From positions 209,147 through 273,146 of the forward strand of contig NZ_RZJR01000010.1 in assembly GCF_003990975.1 (NCBI RefSeq): a DNA stretch of 64,000 bases, given 5' to 3'. The notes under the pieces are model-generated. The model was given only the letters and a program-made list of their open reading frames with translations, made no database searches and was not told where the DNA came from. How positions within the stretch are numbered: the stretch's first letter is position 1; each line of letters starts with the position of its first letter. This DNA is from Cohnella sp. AR92 (GTDB lineage: Bacteria; Bacillota; Bacilli; Paenibacillales; Paenibacillaceae). Made by a program: the position numbers and the translations under genes. Shown here in pieces: positions 44,406 to 53,015 of this stretch.

Positions 44406-44963
44406 CTATTCATTCGCAAGATACCATTTAGGGTCGAACTCCAAATTCAACAGCTGGCCCAGCCTCACGCCGAATGGAATAAAGCCTCTGCCTCGAGCGG
44501 TCAGAATATTCCCATCTAGAACGACCAAGTCGTTCGAGTAGTGGTCCTCTTGGAAAACCCCGGTTATCCTGCGTTCGGACTCGAGCATTCCAACGGTATA
44601 TTTTCGATTCTCCAGCAAGCCGGCTCTCGCCAATAAATAGGGGGAACTAGAGATCGAAGCAATCACAAGATTCTTAAGGGTGTCCGAGCATCGCTTGATG
44701 AAATCCACAACATCCTGCCTATCATAAAGAGTCGTAATATCCATGCATCCGGGCAGAAGAAGACTGTCCAAACTCTCGATGTCAACATCGTAGATCGTTT
44801 GATCAGGGATACATGCCAGATCCGATTCGCCTAGGATCGGCCCCGCCGAAATGCCAATCGTCGTTATCGGATGTTTACCCTGCTTTAGTATGGATAAGGC
44901 CACGGTAATCTCATATTCGCTAAATAAAGGATACAATAGAACGCCTGTCTTCTTTTCCATCAT
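44406..44963 (-). CDS. DJ-1/PfpI family protein without the usual catalytic cysteine
   Basis: The 185-residue protein has the class-I amidotransferase-like fold of DJ-1/PfpI (TGVLLYPLFSEYEITVALSI, SLLLPGCMDITTLYDRQDVV). At the nucleophile elbow it reads IASISSSPYLLARAGLL, where family enzymes have Cys in A-I-C-x-G/S, so the nucleophile is Ser or absent. A binding or altered hydrolytic role is possible. Its ATG overlaps the upstream gene's TAA by one base. Confidence 0.75.
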   Translation of the reverse strand: MMEKKTGVLLYPLFSEYEITVALSILKQGKHPITTIGISAGPILGESDLACIPDQTIYDVDIESLDSLLLPGCMDITTLYDRQDVVDFIKRCSDTLKNLVIASISSSPYLLARAGLLENRKYTVGMLESERRITGVFQEDHYSNDLVVLDGNILTARGRGFIPFGVRLGQLLNLEFDPKWYLANE

Positions 44964-45556
44964 TATAGTCCCCTAGGATTCATCGTGAACTCGTAATCGG
45001 CAATCATGATAAAACTCAACCCAAGTTCACCGTCGATGTTCATCGAGATCGTGTATGCCTTGGCTCTATCCGCGATCTCCCCATAGGATTTACGCAGCAA
45101 GAATCCTTCGTCGGTTCGTTCGATTATGTACGTTAGCGTTGTTATGCTGCTATGTTGCTCTAGGCTTATCGGCTCGCCGTATTGCTCTAGGATGGACTCC
45201 AAGGGATCCCCGTACTCGATTCCCCTTGGCGTCGAGAAACGGATTGGATTCTCCGTTCCGGAGTCGATGATGAGCCCGTTCACTTTGTTCTCTTTATCAT
45301 AATGCACCTTAATGCCCGAATACTCGAAAGCATGTATGGCATACAGATCGTCGATGGGTTCGCCAAGGGCTTCGGCCACCTCTTCCTTGCTCATGCCAAA
45401 CCCCACTTTTACCCGTTCCTTCGAATCATACAGGAACAAATCCCCCGACTGAAAAACGCCGGGTTGGAAGTCTTCTTTCGACGACGGAGCATGTGACGTT
45501 GACGAACTTACCGAAACCGCGAGCAGCGTCGCTCCAATGACCGTTTTGAGAAACAT
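44963..45556 (-). CDS. Secreted protein with two SmpA/OmlA-like repeats
   Basis: The 197-residue protein has a signal peptide (MFLKTVIGATLLAVSVSSST) and two similar units. One has KVGFGMSKEEVAEALGEPID and the other IEYGDPLESILEQYGEPISL, a pattern like BamE/SmpA-type beta-alpha folds that recur in Gram-positive exported proteins. Function unknown. CGGAGGG precedes ATG 45556. It is coupled to the DJ-1-like gene by a TAATG overlap. Confidence 0.6.
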   Translation of the reverse strand: MFLKTVIGATLLAVSVSSSTSHAPSSKEDFQPGVFQSGDLFLYDSKERVKVGFGMSKEEVAEALGEPIDDLYAIHAFEYSGIKVHYDKENKVNGLIIDSGTENPIRFSTPRGIEYGDPLESILEQYGEPISLEQHSSITTLTYIIERTDEGFLLRKSYGEIADRAKAYTISMNIDGELGLSFIMIADYEFTMNPRGL

Positions 45557-45577
45557 ATTATCCCTCCGAGTATGAAT

Positions 45578-46033
45578 TCACCATTTCGTTATATAACCGG
45601 CTTTTCTCAGAATGACCTCTATAGATGGATTCAAGTTAGGAATGGGTTCTTCAAGGGAAAAATAGTTCAGTTCGAGTCCCTCATTATCGTTGATTTTAGG
45701 CATCCCTTCCACTTCGATGGCTTCGTACACCGCGGTTACATTATAAATCTCGTCTCCATGAGGATACCTGTAATACATATCCTCGCCGGATAAAACCGTA
45801 ATAAATTTGAACGACTTCGCTCTTAAACCGGCTTCTTCATACAATTCCCTGCTCGCCGCTTCTTCAAGGGATTCCCCGAGTTCCAACGATCCTCCGATAG
45901 TTCCCCAATCCAAACTGTCCGTTCTCCTCTGCAACAGTAAATGGCCCTCGTTATTGAAAATGAGAACGCACGATCCGACCATGATCAAAGGACGTGTTCC
46001 GACAGCTTTACGTAAGTCCATTATGTATCCCAT
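45578..46033 (-). CDS. Nudix hydrolase
   Basis: The 151-residue enzyme starts MGYIMDLRKAVGTRPLIMVG and has the Nudix box GGSLELGESLEEAASRELYE followed by EAGL. It resembles the Nudix protein at 27279-27725 from the first residues on, so the two are paralogues. Substrate unknown. ATG 46033 follows GGTGGAG; an in-frame GTG/ATG at 46078 is less likely. Confidence 0.86.
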   Translation of the reverse strand: MGYIMDLRKAVGTRPLIMVGSCVLIFNNEGHLLLQRRTDSLDWGTIGGSLELGESLEEAASRELYEEAGLRAKSFKFITVLSGEDMYYRYPHGDEIYNVTAVYEAIEVEGMPKINDNEGLELNYFSLEEPIPNLNPSIEVILRKAGYITKW

Positions 46034-46044
46034 GTGATCTCCAC

Positions 46045-46470
46045 CTATTTCATCGTTTTCACAAAAACAAAATCGCAAACCATAAAGATCAATGAGACCA
46101 AAAGTACGGAAAATGGAATCAATCCATAGCTACTATCGGTTACCAGAACTAATAGTGTTGGGATGATTACTTGGAGGACAATGGCCAACGGGATTTGATA
46201 AACTTTCTTGCGAATGGCTTTGTGCTCGGTAACGAAGGATAAAGGGATGATCAATAGGAACATAAACATAAGGATCAATGCACCATACCCAATAATTGGA
46301 AGGAAGTATTCCGTGTAAATGGAGCCAAGCGAGATAAGATAAACGCAGCTAATGATCAGAGCCATCAGCATCTTCTTACTCAATTTTTTCTCTGCAAAGG
46401 TTTGTTTCTTATCGGCCAGATAGCTGATGATGACTTCGCTCTCCGCTCGATCTTTATCGGAATGCTTCAT
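46045..46470 (-). CDS. Four-helix integral membrane protein
   Basis: The 141-residue protein has a charged N-terminus (MKHSDKDRAESEVIISYLAD) and four membrane spans (MLMALIISCVYLISLGSIYT, IGYGALILMFMFLLIIPLSF, IPLAIVLQVIIPTLLVLVTD, IPFSVLLVSLIFMVCDFVFV). No family recognised. It lies 11 bases before the Nudix gene and is probably co-transcribed. Confidence 0.6.
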   Translation of the reverse strand: MKHSDKDRAESEVIISYLADKKQTFAEKKLSKKMLMALIISCVYLISLGSIYTEYFLPIIGYGALILMFMFLLIIPLSFVTEHKAIRKKVYQIPLAIVLQVIIPTLLVLVTDSSYGLIPFSVLLVSLIFMVCDFVFVKTMK

Positions 46471-46584
46471 CTTCCACCTCCGCGTTCAGTTTCGCTTATA
46501 TGCTCTCGGAACCTCTCTATTAATTCTCCCCTTAGGAAAATGGGACCGATCACCTTGAGCCCTCCTTCTCCCCAGCCGTGCCGC

Positions 46585-47319
46585 TTACTCCTCGTACCTT
46601 ACCCTGTCAACGCTCCACTCGCTGTTCGGGTCCTTATGAAGAATGACATGCACGGATAGGGAATCTTTGCTGCCCTTGACCTTAATGGTCAGCTCGGAAT
46701 TGCCGTACCCGTTCGAATACTCGATGCTGCCCATAGGGAAATAACCGAAAGAGATGTCATCTCCTACGAGCTCTTTCAATTCGGAATTGGCCTTAAGATA
46801 ATGGGTAGCTGCTTTATAGGAACCGCTCTGTTTCATCAGTTGAATGATCCCGAAGAACAAGGAACCGGCAAAAACGACCACCAACAGTAGAATCGAAATG
46901 ACCGCTCCGACTTTCCCCTTATTTTGCTTTATCATATAGACGTTCGTGCCGGCCATTCGATCTCCTAACTTCTTCTTTTGCTGACTAGCCAATACGGAGA
47001 TCAATTCGATTGGCCACATGAAGGTCGTAAGGTTCCTTGCAATCAGCTTCCACGCTTTAGGCACCTGATAGCTGTCATCCCTTACCCCAAGCCCAAAGAT
47101 TCGTTTCCCTATGCTCCTGCCGTTAATTACATCCTTGCAGCAATAGAGAACAAAGGCGCCAACCATAAGAATTAAGAAACTAACCATCGAAAAAGCATCG
47201 AAATGATCAAAATCCATAACCAAAAAGACTACGCTTGTCAGCAAGAAAGTTAAAATAAAGTGATCGATCAGAAAAGCGCCTGCTCTTCTGAGAATAATCG
47301 GCTTCTGCAGTTGCTCCAA
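46585..47319 (-). CDS. RDD-family membrane protein with a C-terminal extracytoplasmic domain
   Basis: The 244-residue protein has an RDD domain (ILRRAGAFLIDHFILTFLLT at the start with the R...D pattern, and later DVINGRSIGKRIFGLGVRDD and KKKLGDRMAGTNVYMIKQ). A further span follows (GAVISILLLVVVFAGSLFFG), then an outside domain resembling the Coa1-type cytochrome-oxidase assembly fold (LKANSELKELVGDDISFGYF). RDD proteins are linked to ion transport or stress tolerance. Function inferred only. Confidence 0.75.
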   Translation of the reverse strand: MEQLQKPIILRRAGAFLIDHFILTFLLTSVVFLVMDFDHFDAFSMVSFLILMVGAFVLYCCKDVINGRSIGKRIFGLGVRDDSYQVPKAWKLIARNLTTFMWPIELISVLASQQKKKLGDRMAGTNVYMIKQNKGKVGAVISILLLVVVFAGSLFFGIIQLMKQSGSYKAATHYLKANSELKELVGDDISFGYFPMGSIEYSNGYGNSELTIKVKGSKDSLSVHVILHKDPNSEWSVDRVRYEE

Positions 47320-47333
47320 AGATATCCATCCTT

Positions 47334-48152
47334 TTACATGCTGCTGATATTAAAGCGATTACCATCGATATCATAGAAGTGAAAGCTCACCATTCCTCGA
47401 GTCTGAAAACCTCCGACCTCAGACGTCTCGATGCCGGAAGCAAGCAAATACTCTCTGTAAGCGAAGAAATCCTCTCTATTCTTTATCCAACAGATCGGCT
47501 GTACCTGACCGTCGACCTTTCCTCTATAGGCTTCTTCCGGCAACTGCTCAATGATCCAGAGAGAGTCACCTTCTTGATGATTTAAATGCAGCTTCATCAG
47601 CATGTAGCCCTGCTCACTCTTATCCTCTACAAGCGACATTCCCATGTACTTCCTATACCACTCAACGGAATCCGCAAGATTGCTTACTCCGACTCTTACC
47701 CAGGAAGGCAACAATTCATCTCTCTGGAGGGATCGATCCTCCTGTAGGGTAATCCGGATTCCTTCGGCAGTTGCCCAGAGATCGACATATCGAGTAAGCG
47801 GCCCATCGTATATTGGAGAAACCCTGACACCCTTTTCCACCAACGAGTCATACCGCTCCTCTATGTCATTAACGCGGAAGCATAAACGGATATTCGATTC
47901 TACCGATCCTCGTTCGGCGTAATGATGAGGCAATCGTGAATTCGTTAGATACGAGACGAACCATGTCCCCCAATTCATATTCGTCATTCTTCCATGCAGG
48001 CATCTGGGATCGACCTTCCAGTTCTCTTGTTGTTGCACCTGCCAGGCAAAATTCGTCTCGAACCACTTTATTGCATCATCAAAGTTATCCCACAGGACGT
48101 CGATAAACTGACCATCGAAATAAAGATTAGGCAGGGAATAGGCGTTTGACAT
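47334..48152 (-). CDS. Two-domain VOC family protein
   Basis: The 272-residue protein consists of two glyoxalase-like domains. The first is about residues 5-135 (NLYFDGQFIDVLWDNFDDAI, VRVSPIYDGPLTRYVDLWAT) and the second about 145-270 (SWVRVGVSNLADSVEWYRKY, MVSFHFYDIDGNRFNISS). Such proteins bind small molecules, sometimes giving drug tolerance; metal ligands are incomplete. It is 11 bases after the HAD gene. Confidence 0.8.
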   Translation of the reverse strand: MSNAYSLPNLYFDGQFIDVLWDNFDDAIKWFETNFAWQVQQQENWKVDPRCLHGRMTNMNWGTWFVSYLTNSRLPHHYAERGSVESNIRLCFRVNDIEERYDSLVEKGVRVSPIYDGPLTRYVDLWATAEGIRITLQEDRSLQRDELLPSWVRVGVSNLADSVEWYRKYMGMSLVEDKSEQGYMLMKLHLNHQEGDSLWIIEQLPEEAYRGKVDGQVQPICWIKNREDFFAYREYLLASGIETSEVGGFQTRGMVSFHFYDIDGNRFNISSM

Positions 48153-48163
48153 GGTTATTCCTC

Positions 48164-48847
48164 CTAATGATTAGAAAGTAGATGAAGGATTCCCGCTAGC
48201 TCTGATAAATCTTTTACTTCATGATCTGGCTTGCCATCCAATTCTTCAAATACGGCATTCCTGCGGTTCAGCCAACACACCTTGAAGCCATATATCTTGG
48301 CAGCCGCCGCATCCCAAGCGTTGGAGGATACAAAAAGGATCTCGTCTTTATTTAGCGAAAGTTTAGAACGAGCCAACTCATATACGGTCATGGATGGCTT
48401 ATAATTGCTCACTTCGTCCGAACTGACTATGTAGAGGAAATGCTCCTGCAAGCCCGAGTTGATGATCATTTTGTTTAGCATCTCTAACGTACCATTCGAT
48501 AAAATCATCTTGTTATACGAATTCAGCGCGCTTAAACCCTCTGCAACATGATCGAATGGTTTGACTTGAAAATATTGCTCGAGTATTTCTTGCCCAGTAG
48601 AATCGGAAGCCTCGATCTTTAGATGCTTGAGCGCGTATGTAAGAGCATCGTTCGTGACCTTCCAGAAATCCTTGTATTGATTCGTGACGGAACGGAATAA
48701 ATTGTATTCATGATATTTCGCACGCCAAATCTCTCTGATGGATTCTCCCTTGCCGGGAAACACGTCATTAAACTTCTGTCCCATTGTACCCTGCACGTCA
48801 TATAGCGTCCCGTATGCGTCGAAGATAATCGCTTTTATTCCTCCCAT
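48164..48847 (-). CDS. Haloacid dehalogenase type II-like HAD hydrolase
   Basis: The 227-residue enzyme has motif I IIFDAYGTLYDVQG, as in L-2-haloacid dehalogenases (FDAYGTL). Motif II is KMILSNGTLEMLNKMI, motif III Lys is in SNYKPSMTVYELA and motif IV is FVSSNAWDAAAAKIYGFKVC, where SSNAWD is the dehalogenase signature. It could remove halide from 2-haloacids. ATG 48847 begins one base after the methyltransferase stop, indicating an operon. Confidence 0.87.
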   Translation of the reverse strand: MGGIKAIIFDAYGTLYDVQGTMGQKFNDVFPGKGESIREIWRAKYHEYNLFRSVTNQYKDFWKVTNDALTYALKHLKIEASDSTGQEILEQYFQVKPFDHVAEGLSALNSYNKMILSNGTLEMLNKMIINSGLQEHFLYIVSSDEVSNYKPSMTVYELARSKLSLNKDEILFVSSNAWDAAAAKIYGFKVCWLNRRNAVFEELDGKPDHEVKDLSELAGILHLLSNH

Positions 48848-48848
48848 C

Positions 48849-49676
48849 CTATATACCCCTATTATTAATCTTACGACCAACATACAGTAAATGGGATGAC
48901 ATTCCTAAAACAGACGGTTCTCTTGCCACACGGATCAACAACTCGATAAGTTTATGATAATCCCCCTTACTCTTCCAATACTCCCACTGCTCCGGTTGAA
49001 TAGCGGTTCCAATATTGGTGGAGCCGATTAAGTCAATACACTCAAATCCATGCTCTTCCATGAACGGATTGATATCTTCAATGTTGTAAAAGTAAGCTCC
49101 GGTAAATCGGCCTTCATCGCTATGATTGAAATTACCTGATTGTATAAATCGATTGATCTCGTCGATCGTGTTATTAGGTCGCCACACTTCAGGACTCACC
49201 AAAGAATTAATGACTTGATTAATTCGGCTTCTAAATGCGACAAAGACAGTTCCATTTCTCTTGGTTACACGATTTAACTCGGCGACAGCACGGGATCTAT
49301 CAATCTCGTTCTGCAAATGATAGAGAGGACCTAACATCAGAGAAGCATCAAAATATTCATCAGACAAGCCCCGCAGCTCAGTCGCATTTAATACAAGAAA
49401 GTTCTCGAATTGGTCCTGTAACCCAAGCTCGTTTGACTTGGTTCTAGCGATCTCGACCATTTTGTCAGTCAAATCGGATAACGTTACTTGATACCCGCTC
49501 CTGGCTAATTCCATCGTGTATTTTCCAGGGCCAGCACCGTTATCCAGAATTCTGCCGGATGCAGGAAGATACTGCCGGATGTAATGCATATTAATGATGA
49601 ATTCTAGTGGTTCCCGATCCAATCTTCTCCATTCTCTGTCACCAAAGCTGGTATAGTAATCAACTACCTTATTCAT
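48849..49676 (-). CDS. SAM-dependent methyltransferase
   Basis: The 275-residue protein has a class-I methyltransferase fold: motif I RILDNGAGPGKYTMELARSG (residues ~43-62), acidic residue region VTLSDLTDKMVEIAR, and FDASLMLGPLYHLQNEIDRS. Small-molecule methylation is likely. AGGGGGATTAAG precedes ATG 49676. Confidence 0.85.
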   Translation of the reverse strand: MNKVVDYYTSFGDREWRRLDREPLEFIINMHYIRQYLPASGRILDNGAGPGKYTMELARSGYQVTLSDLTDKMVEIARTKSNELGLQDQFENFLVLNATELRGLSDEYFDASLMLGPLYHLQNEIDRSRAVAELNRVTKRNGTVFVAFRSRINQVINSLVSPEVWRPNNTIDEINRFIQSGNFNHSDEGRFTGAYFYNIEDINPFMEEHGFECIDLIGSTNIGTAIQPEQWEYWKSKGDYHKLIELLIRVAREPSVLGMSSHLLYVGRKINNRGI

Positions 49677-49788
49677 TCTTAATCCCCCTTTAATCCCCTA
49701 CAGTCTGCAAACCTTGATCTCGACCGGAATATCTTGAATTCATCCTGTAGGATTTCCCTAACGCGTCCCCAACCGTTTATTTCCACGC

Positions 49789-50223
49789 TCAGAAGTGCTT
49801 TACGAATCGAACTCCGGTATCTTGGTAGCCGAGCTCCTTATAGAATTTATGGGCTTCATTCACTCTTCCGTGGCCGGTCACTAGCCAAGTCCCTTTGCAT
49901 TGATGCTGATTGGCGAGCTCTTCTGCATAGTCCATTAAGATTCTACCAATTCCTTTTCTCTTGGCCTCGGCCTCGACAACGATAACGGATATTTCTCCAT
50001 ATCGCCCTATGTCCTCGATATTCTCGCGGATCCTAAATCCTAACGTGCCCATGATCTTGAGATCCTCTTCATAAACATATAACGAATCGTAAGGGCTTCG
50101 TGCAATGAACTCCAACCTATCCTTCATTACATTCTCGGTAATCTCTCTATTTAGCAGCTGAGTCATCAACCGGCTCAATGCTAAACAATCCTTTACCGCA
50201 GCTTCTCTTATTCGGAAAGACAC
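49789..50223 (-). CDS. GNAT family N-acetyltransferase
   Basis: The 144-residue protein starts VSFRIREAAVKDCLALSRLM from a GTG with GGGGGC eight bases upstream. It has the acetyl-CoA motif ISVIVVEAEAKRKGIGRILM and C-terminal NEAHKFYKELGYQDTGVRFV. It resembles small aminoglycoside-type or RimI-like acetyltransferases. Substrate unknown. Confidence 0.83.
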   Translation of the reverse strand: MSFRIREAAVKDCLALSRLMTQLLNREITENVMKDRLEFIARSPYDSLYVYEEDLKIMGTLGFRIRENIEDIGRYGEISVIVVEAEAKRKGIGRILMDYAEELANQHQCKGTWLVTGHGRVNEAHKFYKELGYQDTGVRFVKHF

Positions 50224-50259
50224 GTATAAACGCCCCCTAAGACATGACAAGATATCCCG

Positions 50260-50841
50260 TCAACTGACAAAAAATTGCACCAACCCGACCAATAATAAAA
50301 ACGCCAAAAGACAGATTGCTAGCGTGAATAAGCAACCCTTCTTCTGCTTTGTAACATTTCCTTTAAGGATTCCGAGTAGAAAGACCAAATCCTCATAAGC
50401 GAGTCCGCTCAAGGGAATAAGATGTGCCGATTGATTGGTTATAAACAAGTAGGCGTTCTTTTTGGTAACGATATACTTCGTAAAATCTTGCCAAAGCACC
50501 CTTTGAGTTGTCGAAGCGGTCTGCAAGAGGAAGTATTCTTCCGTTATCGTGTAGGTCTTCTCTTCTTGTATAAATTTATTGTTGTAGCTTCTCTTAGCGT
50601 TAATGAAGAAGAAAACCAGGATAAAGATAAAGAAGAAGCTGAAGAACCAAACTTGGGCGGGTACTTCCGAAAGTTCGCCAGCGAATAATCGCGAAATGAT
50701 AGTTCCAATAGCGAAGACAAATACAAATGAGATAGGCCAGATATACCATTGACGAATTAGAAAATGAATCTGGAACATAAACACGTCATTGCTTGTTATG
50801 TTAGCTTTTATGGTCAGTTGTCTCGTTGTCAGTGTTATCAT
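50260..50841 (-). CDS. YcxB-like membrane protein
   Basis: The 193-residue protein has two central spans (WYIWPISFVFVFAIGTIISR, VWFFSFFFIFILVFFFINAK), a cytosolic YcxB-like part (ITEEYFLLQTASTTQRVLWQ DFTKYIV, then AYLFITNQSAHLIPLSGL) and a third C-terminal span. YcxB proteins are of unknown function. The 51-residue peptide gene lies just upstream, 16 bases away. Confidence 0.72.
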   Translation of the reverse strand: MITLTTRQLTIKANITSNDVFMFQIHFLIRQWYIWPISFVFVFAIGTIISRLFAGELSEVPAQVWFFSFFFIFILVFFFINAKRSYNNKFIQEEKTYTITEEYFLLQTASTTQRVLWQDFTKYIVTKKNAYLFITNQSAHLIPLSGLAYEDLVFLLGILKGNVTKQKKGCLFTLAICLLAFLLLVGLVQFFVS

Positions 50842-50857
50842 CCTTTTAGCGGTTTTG

Positions 50858-51013
50858 TTAGTGATTCAAGTTGTTATTCATTTCCTTCCAAAGAATATCA
50901 AGACGAGCGATTATTCTTTCTTGATTCTCGAGCTGTTTTTTTTGGACAACATAGATGCTGCTTAGTGAAATCAGAATAAAAAATAGGAGTATTATTACAA
51001 AGATCATACTCAT
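50858..51013 (-). CDS. 51-residue single-span membrane peptide
   Basis: The frame starts at ATG 51013 behind GGAG (five-base spacing) and ends with TAA at 50858. It encodes a membrane helix (MSMIFVIILLFFILISLSSI) and a charged, coiled-coil-like tail (QKKQLENQERIIARLDILWK). It fits exactly between the GH25 and YcxB-like genes. Such span-plus-helix peptides are common in Bacillales and often too short to be annotated. Confidence 0.7.
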   Translation of the reverse strand: MSMIFVIILLFFILISLSSIYVVQKKQLENQERIIARLDILWKEMNNNLNH

Positions 51014-51037
51014 CCCCACTCCACATCTTTAACAATC

Positions 51038-51754
51038 TCATTCATGCTTGAACTTCCAATCGAATTCCGCTTGATCTCCATTGAACACGTTTATATCTAC
51101 ATAAGCCTTAATCCCTGGTATTCTTCCTCTATTGTTGAATTGCCACAATGTCCATTCCCTTTGCCCTTTTAGCTTGGGGCGCTTTAGAATGTCGCGAATC
51201 CAAATATCATAATCAGCGAATTCGCCCTTTATGTATTCGTTATAGGTGTCATAGGTAACATATAAAATGGGTTTCTGATGATAATAGCCCTCAAGGCTTT
51301 CGCTCATATCCGTGATTTCCTTCTGAATCTGCTGCACGTCCTTATTCGTAGCAATCTCAATATCAATAACCGGAGGTAAGCTGGTTTCTATGTTGGGGAC
51401 GGTCTCTATAAAATGTTCGGCTTGCTGCTTTCCCGTGCTTTGAGTTGTAAAAAAGTGATAAGCCCCAACCAACAATCCGCTTTCCTGCGCGTTTCTCCAG
51501 TTCTCCTCCAAATAAGAATCCGTATAATTTTGACCTTCCGTAGCTTTGCTATAGGCAAACTGATACTTATCCTTCTCGGCAACCTTCTTCCAATCCACCT
51601 GATATTGATAGTGGGAGACATCGATTCCTCTAACCTTATACTTATTGGCAAACAGGTTATTATGCCAGATAACACCTCTATACTCTAGAACTCCGAACAG
51701 AATCAATACGGCCAATAAGATAAGAAAGAGCTTTAACCATTTCCTTCTATTCAA
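51038..51754 (-). CDS. GH25 muramidase (lysozyme), membrane-anchored
   Basis: The 238-residue enzyme has an N-terminal signal anchor (LKLFLILLAVLILFGVLEYR) and a glycoside hydrolase 25 domain. The conserved residues are in RGIDVSHYQYQVDWKKVAEK (Asp) and PPVIDIEIATNKDVQ (the catalytic Asp-x-Glu), with FAYSKATEGQNYTD and LWQFNNRGRIPGI. It cleaves peptidoglycan between N-acetylmuramic acid and N-acetylglucosamine. Role may be wall turnover or attack on other cells. Confidence 0.9.
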   Translation of the reverse strand: MNRRKWLKLFLILLAVLILFGVLEYRGVIWHNNLFANKYKVRGIDVSHYQYQVDWKKVAEKDKYQFAYSKATEGQNYTDSYLEENWRNAQESGLLVGAYHFFTTQSTGKQQAEHFIETVPNIETSLPPVIDIEIATNKDVQQIQKEITDMSESLEGYYHQKPILYVTYDTYNEYIKGEFADYDIWIRDILKRPKLKGQREWTLWQFNNRGRIPGIKAYVDINVFNGDQAEFDWKFKHE

Positions 51755-51769
51755 CGTTTGCTCACGCCC

Positions 51770-52486
51770 TTATCGGCTACCAACCTTAACGGTCTTGTAC
51801 GTGCCATTCTCATAAATCAAACCATTCAATTGCAGGCCGTACGCACACCCTCCATCGATCCCAATCCTGTCTTCTTGGAACCAAACATCAGGAGATCCAT
51901 GAATATCGCTCGTTCTTGTATGGCCAAAGACGACGGGCTTGTCGAACCTCATCCTCGAGTAGATAAACTCATCTTTTATATACATAAAATCGTAATCGGG
52001 TTGTTCTCTCCAATTCGGATAATTGGGATTCAGCCCTGCATGAACATAGATATGGGAATCATCCTCGTAATAGAGTGGAAGATTTTCCAAGAAACGAATG
52101 TGATCCATGAAGTTCTTACCAATATAGTCGGTTGCCGAGTCTAGAACATCATCATTGAGTTCTAACACTTCCGAGTGGAGATAGCTTTGAATCGTTTGAA
52201 GTCCCCCGTGCTCAAGGAACTTTCTCCGAACATCCTTATTGGAATTCCTAATTAAATCCACCAGTCTCTGATCGTGATTCCCGCGTAATGCAATGGCATG
52301 ATGCTGCTGCACCAATTGCATGACTCGTTCTACGGTTTCCTTGCTGTTCGGTCCTCGATCGACAAAGTCGCCCAGCAAAAAAAGTTGGTCCACTCTCGAA
52401 TCGAACGAGATGGTATTCAACAGTTGGTCCAGATCCACAAGACATCCATGAATGTCGCTTATCATTATCGTTCTGTTCATGCTCAT
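51770..52486 (-). CDS. Calcineurin-like metallophosphoesterase (PrpA/ApaH-like)
   Basis: The 238-residue enzyme shows all metallophosphatase blocks: MISDIHGCLVDLDQLL (D-x-H), FLLGDFVDRGPNS (G-D-x-V-D-R-G), LRGNHDQ (G-N-H-D), IYVHAGLNPN and VFGHTRTS. It is closest to bacterial serine/threonine phosphatases and symmetrical Ap4A hydrolases. It follows the DinB-like gene by 16 bases. Confidence 0.9.
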   Translation of the reverse strand: MSMNRTIMISDIHGCLVDLDQLLNTISFDSRVDQLFLLGDFVDRGPNSKETVERVMQLVQQHHAIALRGNHDQRLVDLIRNSNKDVRRKFLEHGGLQTIQSYLHSEVLELNDDVLDSATDYIGKNFMDHIRFLENLPLYYEDDSHIYVHAGLNPNYPNWREQPDYDFMYIKDEFIYSRMRFDKPVVFGHTRTSDIHGSPDVWFQEDRIGIDGGCAYGLQLNGLIYENGTYKTVKVGSR

Positions 52487-52502
52487 GGGTCACCTGCATC
52501 GG

Positions 52503-52982
52503 TTATTTTTTCTTCGGTATGGATGTCACGACATAATCCTTATCTTTAATTAGTTTGCCAATGTACATCATCTGGCCTAAGTGTTCCGAGAAATGAGTTG
52601 CGCATTGGATGATCATGTCTAGATTCGTTCTTTCCTTGTTCCTTACCAACTGAGTCTTCTTCCATGTCTCTTCCGGCATATTGCCGATGGTATCAACAAT
52701 AGTTTGATAAGTTTCTTTAGTGATTTCGATTAATTCATCCTTAGATTTATACAATTCTTCAAATTCCGCGTCTCGATTTCTTGTCAATCCTCTGTGAAGA
52801 ATTCCATTCAGAATTCTCTCCTTCACATTCCCCTGAACGTGAACGATTAAGTTGGCAATGCTATTACTGGATTCATTAGGACGCCAGTTTAGCTCTTCAT
52901 CCCCTAATTGATCGATGACCGATAAAGTCCTTCTCAGGATTTCATTAAACTTTGCAATTAGCAGCTCTTTGATCTCATCCAT
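52503..52982 (-). CDS. DinB-like/DUF1572 family protein
   Basis: The 159-residue helical protein has the DUF1572 pattern: RTLSVIDQLGDEELNWRPNE, SIANLIVHVQGN and CATHFSEHLGQMMYIGKLIK, with metal-binding-like histidines at V-H-V, A-T-H and S-E-H. DinB-superfamily members include thiol-dependent transferases (bacillithiol or mycothiol). Specific role unknown. Confidence 0.82.
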   Translation of the reverse strand: MDEIKELLIAKFNEILRRTLSVIDQLGDEELNWRPNESSNSIANLIVHVQGNVKERILNGILHRGLTRNRDAEFEELYKSKDELIEITKETYQTIVDTIGNMPEETWKKTQLVRNKERTNLDMIIQCATHFSEHLGQMMYIGKLIKDKDYVVTSIPKKK

Positions 52983-53015
52983 GTAATCGAAATTTCCTCC
53001 TATATTCCTTGCTCC

